The notes beneath the pieces were generated by a model. The model searched no databases. It saw nothing but the letters and a program-made list of their open reading frames with translations, and was not told where the DNA came from. Below, piece after piece: positions 14,121-16,914 of a stretch of 16,914 bases of DNA; positions within the stretch are counted from its first letter, which is position 1, and each line of letters starts with the position of its first letter. Position numbers and translations under genes: made by a program. The stretch is from Bacteroidales bacterium (lineage in GTDB: Bacteria; Bacteroidota; Bacteroidia; Bacteroidales; UBA932): positions 1 to 16,914 of the forward strand of contig JAFVDC010000024.1 in assembly GCA_017478685.1 (NCBI GenBank), written 5' to 3'.

Positions 14121-15546
14121 GCTGCTTCTTTGCAGCCTGGTTGTCGCCTGTGTCGCCTGCGGGAAAACCGTCCCTCAAAACACTTCCACAGACAGTTCAC
14201 GGCTCCCGGCCAATTACTACCCCAACTTCTTCGCCTTCAACATCATGAATGCGTACTATCTTTGGGCCGATGATGTCAAGGCCGGACTCTCCAAGTGGTC
14301 CTATGGAGAAGACCCTGTGGCAAAAGTTGCGTCACTGCGCTATAAGGATGCCGCCGGCAATGAAGTTGACAAATGGACAGAACTGATGGAAGACTATTCC
14401 ACGTTCCAGAGCGCCCTTACCGGCAACGGAAAAACCTTCGGCCTTGAGTTTGTGCTTTTCAAAAATGACAAAGATGAGGTTGGGATGGTAGTAACCTTCA
14501 CTTATGCCGATTCTCCCGCAGAGAAGGCAGGCATAAAGCGCGGAGACATCATCACCACCTTCAACGGAGGAACCATCAATACAAGCAATTACGCCACCTT
14601 CCTCAATGAGGCATTCTACTATAATCCGGGCACGTTGGAACTTGGCCTGAAGGACGGAAGGTCCATTACGCTGACGGCGGTGCAGATGTACTCCAATCCG
14701 GTCCATACAGTTAAAACGCTGGATGTGAACGGCAAAAAAATTGGGTATCTTCACTTCAGCAGCTTCACGCCGGATGCAGGTTCGGCCTTGGAAGGCGCAT
14801 TCAGGAAGTTCAAGGCCGAAGGCATAGAGGAACTTGTGCTGGACCTCCGCTACAATACCGGCGGATCCGGCAATATCGCAACTGCGCTGGCATCCATGAT
14901 AGCCCCCACGGATGTCGTGGAGTCCGGCTCCGTATTCGTCAAGGAGGTCTATAATTCCACGCTCGGGGCATCCATGGGCGCGGAAACCAAATTTGTCAAG
15001 AGTTTGGACACCGAGACGTCCGAAGGCAAAAAGACAATAAACTCCCTGGAAGTCAACCCTGGCATCAAGCATCTGTGGGCAATAACCACGGGGCATTCGG
15101 CATCGGCATCTGAGATGATTCTGTGCGGCCTTATTCCGTATATGGACGTAACACTGGTGGGAAGCACCACCTACGGCAAATTCTGCGGCGGCTTCCTCAT
15201 ACCCGCCGAAACCTGGTTCGACGCCTTGTCCAAGGAGGCCAAGGACGTTGATATTGCCGCCGCCAAAAAGGCCACGGATGGATGGGGAATTTACGTAATT
15301 GTCTCCAAATACGCCGACTGCAAAGGCGTCACCCGGAGTATGCCATTCGGCATACCGGCCGACTATAACGCTACAGATAATCCCACGGACGGTTATGAGT
15401 TGGGAGACCCCAAAGAAAGCATGCTTTCCGCGGTACTCGCCCTTTCTACCGCGGGTGTTTATGCGGCTCCGGAGGTAAAGTCGGCATCCGTGGTGGCCGA
15501 AACCCTGCCGTTTGAAAAACCCGGCGCCGGAGCATTAATCTTCTGA
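14101..15546 (+). CDS. S41 family (C-terminal processing) peptidase, putative lipoprotein
   Basis: The 481-residue protein is a serine protease of the CtpA/Prc type, probably anchored by lipid outside the cytoplasm. The signal peptide (1-20) ends in LVVACVACGK; Cys17 fits a lipobox best, Cys20 is the alternative. A helical N-terminal region (about 38-110) precedes a PDZ-like domain (about 120-195, with DSPAEKAGIKRGDIITTFNG), then the S41 core with LDLRYNTGGSG and GHSASASEM. Ser335 and Lys360 (in GSTTYGK) are 25 residues apart, the spacing of the Ser/Lys dyad in Prc and plant D1 protease, so it should be active. Its first 20 bases overlap the end of rodA in another frame, tying it to the elongasome operon. 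A role in wall-enzyme turnover is inferred from context only. Confidence 0.92.
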   Translation: MRKNTFKLLLCSLVVACVACGKTVPQNTSTDSSRLPANYYPNFFAFNIMNAYYLWADDVKAGLSKWSYGEDPVAKVASLRYKDAAGNEVDKWTELMEDYSTFQSALTGNGKTFGLEFVLFKNDKDEVGMVVTFTYADSPAEKAGIKRGDIITTFNGGTINTSNYATFLNEAFYYNPGTLELGLKDGRSITLTAVQMYSNPVHTVKTLDVNGKKIGYLHFSSFTPDAGSALEGAFRKFKAEGIEELVLDLRYNTGGSGNIATALASMIAPTDVVESGSVFVKEVYNSTLGASMGAETKFVKSLDTETSEGKKTINSLEVNPGIKHLWAITTGHSASASEMILCGLIPYMDVTLVGSTTYGKFCGGFLIPAETWFDALSKEAKDVDIAAAKKATDGWGIYVIVSKYADCKGVTRSMPFGIPADYNATDNPTDGYELGDPKESMLSAVLALSTAGVYAAPEVKSASVVAETLPFEKPGAGALIF

Positions 15547-15548
15547 AT

Positions 15549-16379
15549 ATGAATATCTTGATTACTGGAGCCAGCAGCGGAATAGGATTTGACGCGGCTG
15601 CAGAGCTTGCCCGCTTGGGGCACACCGTTTTTGCGGCCGCCCGCCGCGTAGCCCTCATGGAGCCCTTGAGGGAATTCGGAGTCACCCCCGTGGCGCTGGA
15701 TGTAACTTCCGAAGAATCAATAGACGCATGCCTTGCCGTTACGGGGCCGCTGGACGTCCTTGTGAACTGCGCCGGTTACGGTTCCTTCGGGGCCATTGAG
15801 ACCGTGCCGCTGGAAGAGGCCCGCCGCCAGATGGAGGTGAATCTCTTCGGCCTTGCAGCCCTTTGCAAGAAGGTTCTTCCTTATATGCGCGAACACCGTT
15901 CCGGCCGAATTATCAATATCAGTTCCGTGGCGGGCAAGGCCTGCCTGTACTTCGGAGGGTGGTATCACGTGTCAAAATACGCCGTGGAGGCGTTCTCGGA
16001 TACCCTCAGGATGGAAATGAAGCCGTTTGGGGTGGATGTGGTCCTCATTGAGCCCGGCGCCACCCGCACGGACTGGGGCATCATTGCCGCCGACCACCTT
16101 CAGAAATCCTCCACCGGCACGGCCTACGAAGGCCCTGCGCTGAGGGAAGCCGCCGTCATGCGCAAAGGATTCACGCTCAAGATACTGGCCAAGCCGTCCG
16201 TGGTTACCCGCGCCATCGTAAAGGCCGTGAAGGCACGGCGCCCCCGCGCCCGCTACCGCGTCGCCACCGGCGCCACCGCCATTGTGTTCTGGCATGGCAT
16301 CCTCCCCACCCGCTGGTGGGACGGCGCCGTGAAGCAGTTAGGCTCCCCCTGGCTGGCCAAGGTTGCGGAGAAGTTGTAG
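15549..16379 (+). CDS. Short-chain dehydrogenase/reductase
   Basis: The 276-residue protein is a classical SDR, an NAD(P)-dependent oxidoreductase with a Rossmann fold. It shows the cofactor motif TGASSGIG (6-13), NCAG (73-76, the usual NNAG/NAG), and the catalytic Ser126, Tyr139 and Lys143 (YHVSK) at the normal 13-residue Ser-Tyr spacing. The Arg-rich AARR after strand 2 (32-35) suggests NADP(H) over NAD(H). A C-terminal extension of about 40 residues contains a hydrophobic WHGILPTRWW segment that may touch the membrane. The substrate cannot be read from sequence. It starts two bases after the S41 stop and appears to be the last gene of the mreB operon; no hairpin with a T run follows within 300 bases. 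Confidence 0.92.
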   Translation: MNILITGASSGIGFDAAAELARLGHTVFAAARRVALMEPLREFGVTPVALDVTSEESIDACLAVTGPLDVLVNCAGYGSFGAIETVPLEEARRQMEVNLFGLAALCKKVLPYMREHRSGRIINISSVAGKACLYFGGWYHVSKYAVEAFSDTLRMEMKPFGVDVVLIEPGATRTDWGIIAADHLQKSSTGTAYEGPALREAAVMRKGFTLKILAKPSVVTRAIVKAVKARRPRARYRVATGATAIVFWHGILPTRWWDGAVKQLGSPWLAKVAEKL

Positions 16380-16426
16380 GCCTGCTGGCCAGCAACGCCC
16401 TGACAATCAATCACTTGCTCATCCAC

Positions 16427-16448
16427 GGGTGCACTTGCAGGTGCACCC
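16427..16448. repeat. Hairpin, 8-bp perfect stem
   Basis: GGGTGCAC (16427-16434) and GTGCACCC (16441-16448) form a perfect 8-bp stem around TTGCAG. There is no T run on either side, so it is not a standard terminator, though it lies about 50 bases after the last gene of the mre operon and might act in mRNA 3'-end stability. Confidence 0.6.
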
Positions 16449-16507
16449 AACTTTGCGTAATCCGCTGACAACCACCCACTTACGCGCCAGGCCCATTTAG
16501 GCCGATT

Positions 16508-16643
16508 GCCGTGTTGACAGCCAAACCACCTTCTACGGCCACTTTTACTGCCGACACGGCAACAAAATCGGCCTTTTCCCCGGAAAACGCAGCCATGTTG
16601 GCACCAAAAACCCAATTCTGAGCCATCTGGCTGTCAACACGGC
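16508..16643. repeat. 136-bp element with perfect 16-bp terminal inverted repeats
   Basis: GCCGTGTTGACAGCCA (16508-16523) and TGGCTGTCAACACGGC (16628-16643) are exact reverse complements. A third partial copy inside, ACACGGCAA (16554-16562), pairs with TTGCCGTGT at 16506-16514, and a small hairpin TTTTC/GAAAA lies at 16574-16587. No open frame and no obvious target-site duplication are present. It could be a small non-autonomous mobile element, a structured RNA or a protein-binding array; the sequence does not decide. Confidence 0.6.
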
Positions 16644-16649
16644 CACCGC

Positions 16650-16681
16650 TATGGATAATTCCATTTTATTTACTATCTTTG
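16650..16681 (+). promoter_or_regulatory. Promoter for the tRNA-Leu gene
   Basis: TATCTTTG at 16674-16681 is an exact TAnnTTTG box. TATG at 16650-16653, 20 bases upstream, is a one-mismatch -33, the same variant as at mreB. Transcription would start near 16685, about 11 bases before the mature tRNA 5' end. Confidence 0.75.
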
Positions 16682-16695
16682 CAGTCCGCACCAAC

Positions 16696-16729
16696 GCCTT
16701 GGTGGTGGAATGGTAGACACGAGGGACTT
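16696..16729 (+). tRNA. tRNA-Leu, 5' exon (probable UAA anticodon, interrupted after U34)
   Basis: The 34 bases fit the 5' half of a class II tRNA-Leu: acceptor strand GCCTTGG, then TG, D arm GTGG-AATGGTAGA-CAC, then anticodon stem strand AGGGA and CTT, ending at U34. The next bases do not continue the anticodon arm. The P1 pairing of the intron places the splice site after ACTT (16726-16729), the same position as in cyanobacterial tRNA-Leu(UAA). Because the 3' exon is outside the window, the last two anticodon bases are inferred. Confidence 0.88.
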
Positions 16730-16914
16730 AGACACATTTGAGTGCACTCTCTGAAAAGAGAGATGTAGAATGCCGTAAATTCAAGGAAACCTTAACAGAT
16801 AGAGCTGAAGGCAATCTTGAGCCAAGCCTTTAAAAGAGGAAGGTGCAGAGACTAGACACGGCACACCTAAAGGACATTGTCCCATGGTGAAGGAATAGTC
16901 CGGACCACAAACAG
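16730..16914 (+). ncRNA. Group I self-splicing intron in tRNA-Leu (3' end outside window)
   Basis: A catalytic RNA that would excise itself and join the tRNA halves. Helices found by hand: P1, exon ACTT (16726-16729) with guide GAGT (16740-16743), giving the required U-G pair at the splice site; P2 CTCTCT/AGAGAG closed by a GAAA tetraloop (16747-16762); P3 TGCCGT (16771-16776) with ACGGCA (16858-16863); P4 TCAAG (16781-16785) with CTTGA (16816-16820); P5 CCTT (16790-16793) with AAGG (16808-16811); P6 CCTT/AAGG (16827-16830 and 16840-16843); P7 GACTA (16850-16854) with TAGTC (16896-16900); P8 CACC/GGTG (16864-16867 and 16886-16889) around GGAC/GTCC. The conserved core strings AATCTTGAGCCAAGCC and GTGCAGAGACTAGAC resemble the IC3 introns of cyanobacterial and plastid tRNA-Leu. 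The P9 region and 3' splice site lie beyond the window. Confidence 0.95.

Larger units (their letters stand above)
16380..16695. other. Repeat-rich intergenic region between the SDR gene and tRNA-Leu
   Basis: About 316 bases without a convincing gene. It holds several symmetrical elements: a 12-bp palindrome TGCTGGCCAGCA (16383-16394), a hairpin at 16427-16448, GCGTAA/TTACGC (16455-16460 and 16480-16485), the 136-bp element at 16508-16643 and the tRNA promoter. No clear terminator for the mre operon is seen. A 120-codon minus-strand frame crosses it but has no recognisable protein character. Confidence 0.6.

Noticed and set aside
14332..15096. Minus-strand open frame of 254 codons opposite the S41 gene
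   Set aside because: Antisense shadow; no domain or start signal.
16383..16448. Terminator for the mre operon
   Set aside because: The palindrome and hairpin here lack a T run, so a rho-independent terminator is not supported.
16253..16615. Minus-strand open frame of 120 codons in the last intergenic region
   Set aside because: It runs through the inverted-repeat element and into the SDR gene, and the protein looks random. No promoter is seen.
16508..16643. Integron attC site
   Set aside because: GTTGAC/GTCAAC at the ends resembles core sites but is in the wrong orientation, and no integrase or cassette structure is present.
16696..16740. Intact tRNA-Leu reading TAG directly in the loop
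   Set aside because: The bases after CTTAG cannot pair with the AGGGA stem, and no variable or T arm follows; group I core motifs follow instead.

Overview
The window reads as a stretch of chromosome from a Bacteroidota bacterium, most likely a gut-type Bacteroidales. Three things point there: repeated promoter elements of the Bacteroidota type (TTTG, about 20 bases, then TAnnTTTG); almost no Shine-Dalgarno sequences in front of the genes; and the gene order mreB-mreC-mreD-PBP2-rodA. The protein sequences fit that phylum, but I cannot name a genus. The core genes are GC-rich by eye. A block at about 4221-5742 is visibly more AT-rich.

Layout. (1) 1-2971: the 3' part of a class A penicillin-binding protein, then D-alanine-D-alanine ligase and the release-factor methyltransferase PrmC, almost touching, closed by a strong terminator. 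(2) 2977-4220: a lipoprotein of unknown function behind an unusual array of four evenly spaced TATCCG/CGGATA half-sites. (3) 4241-5729: two toxin-antitoxin modules back to back, an AbrB-type antitoxin with a PIN toxin and a HicA/HicB pair, each with a recognisable promoter and an inverted repeat next to or across it. (4) 5743-7620: a U32 family protein resembling the rRNA hydroxylation factor RlhA, ended by a 12-bp-stem terminator. (5) 7642-8340, minus strand: ispD of the MEP isoprenoid pathway. Its promoter overlaps that of mreB. (6) 8418-16379: a tightly packed operon, mreB-mreC-mreD-mrdA-rodA, then an S41 peptidase lipoprotein and a short-chain dehydrogenase. (7) 16380-16914: a repeat-rich intergenic region and then a tRNA-Leu gene split by a group I intron, which runs off the end of the window.

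Much of the window serves the cell wall. PBP1A and Ddl make and cross-link peptidoglycan, IspD feeds synthesis of the undecaprenyl carrier lipid, and the MreBCD/PBP2/RodA elongasome lays down side-wall peptidoglycan.

The most interesting items are the group I intron in tRNA-Leu, for which I could find P1 to P8 by hand; the phased half-site array before the lipoprotein; the operator-like inverted repeat enclosing the -33 element of the PIN module; a 136-bp intergenic element bounded by perfect 16-bp inverted repeats; and a 7-mer, TTCGGCC/GGCCGAA, that recurs about forty times in all reading frames.
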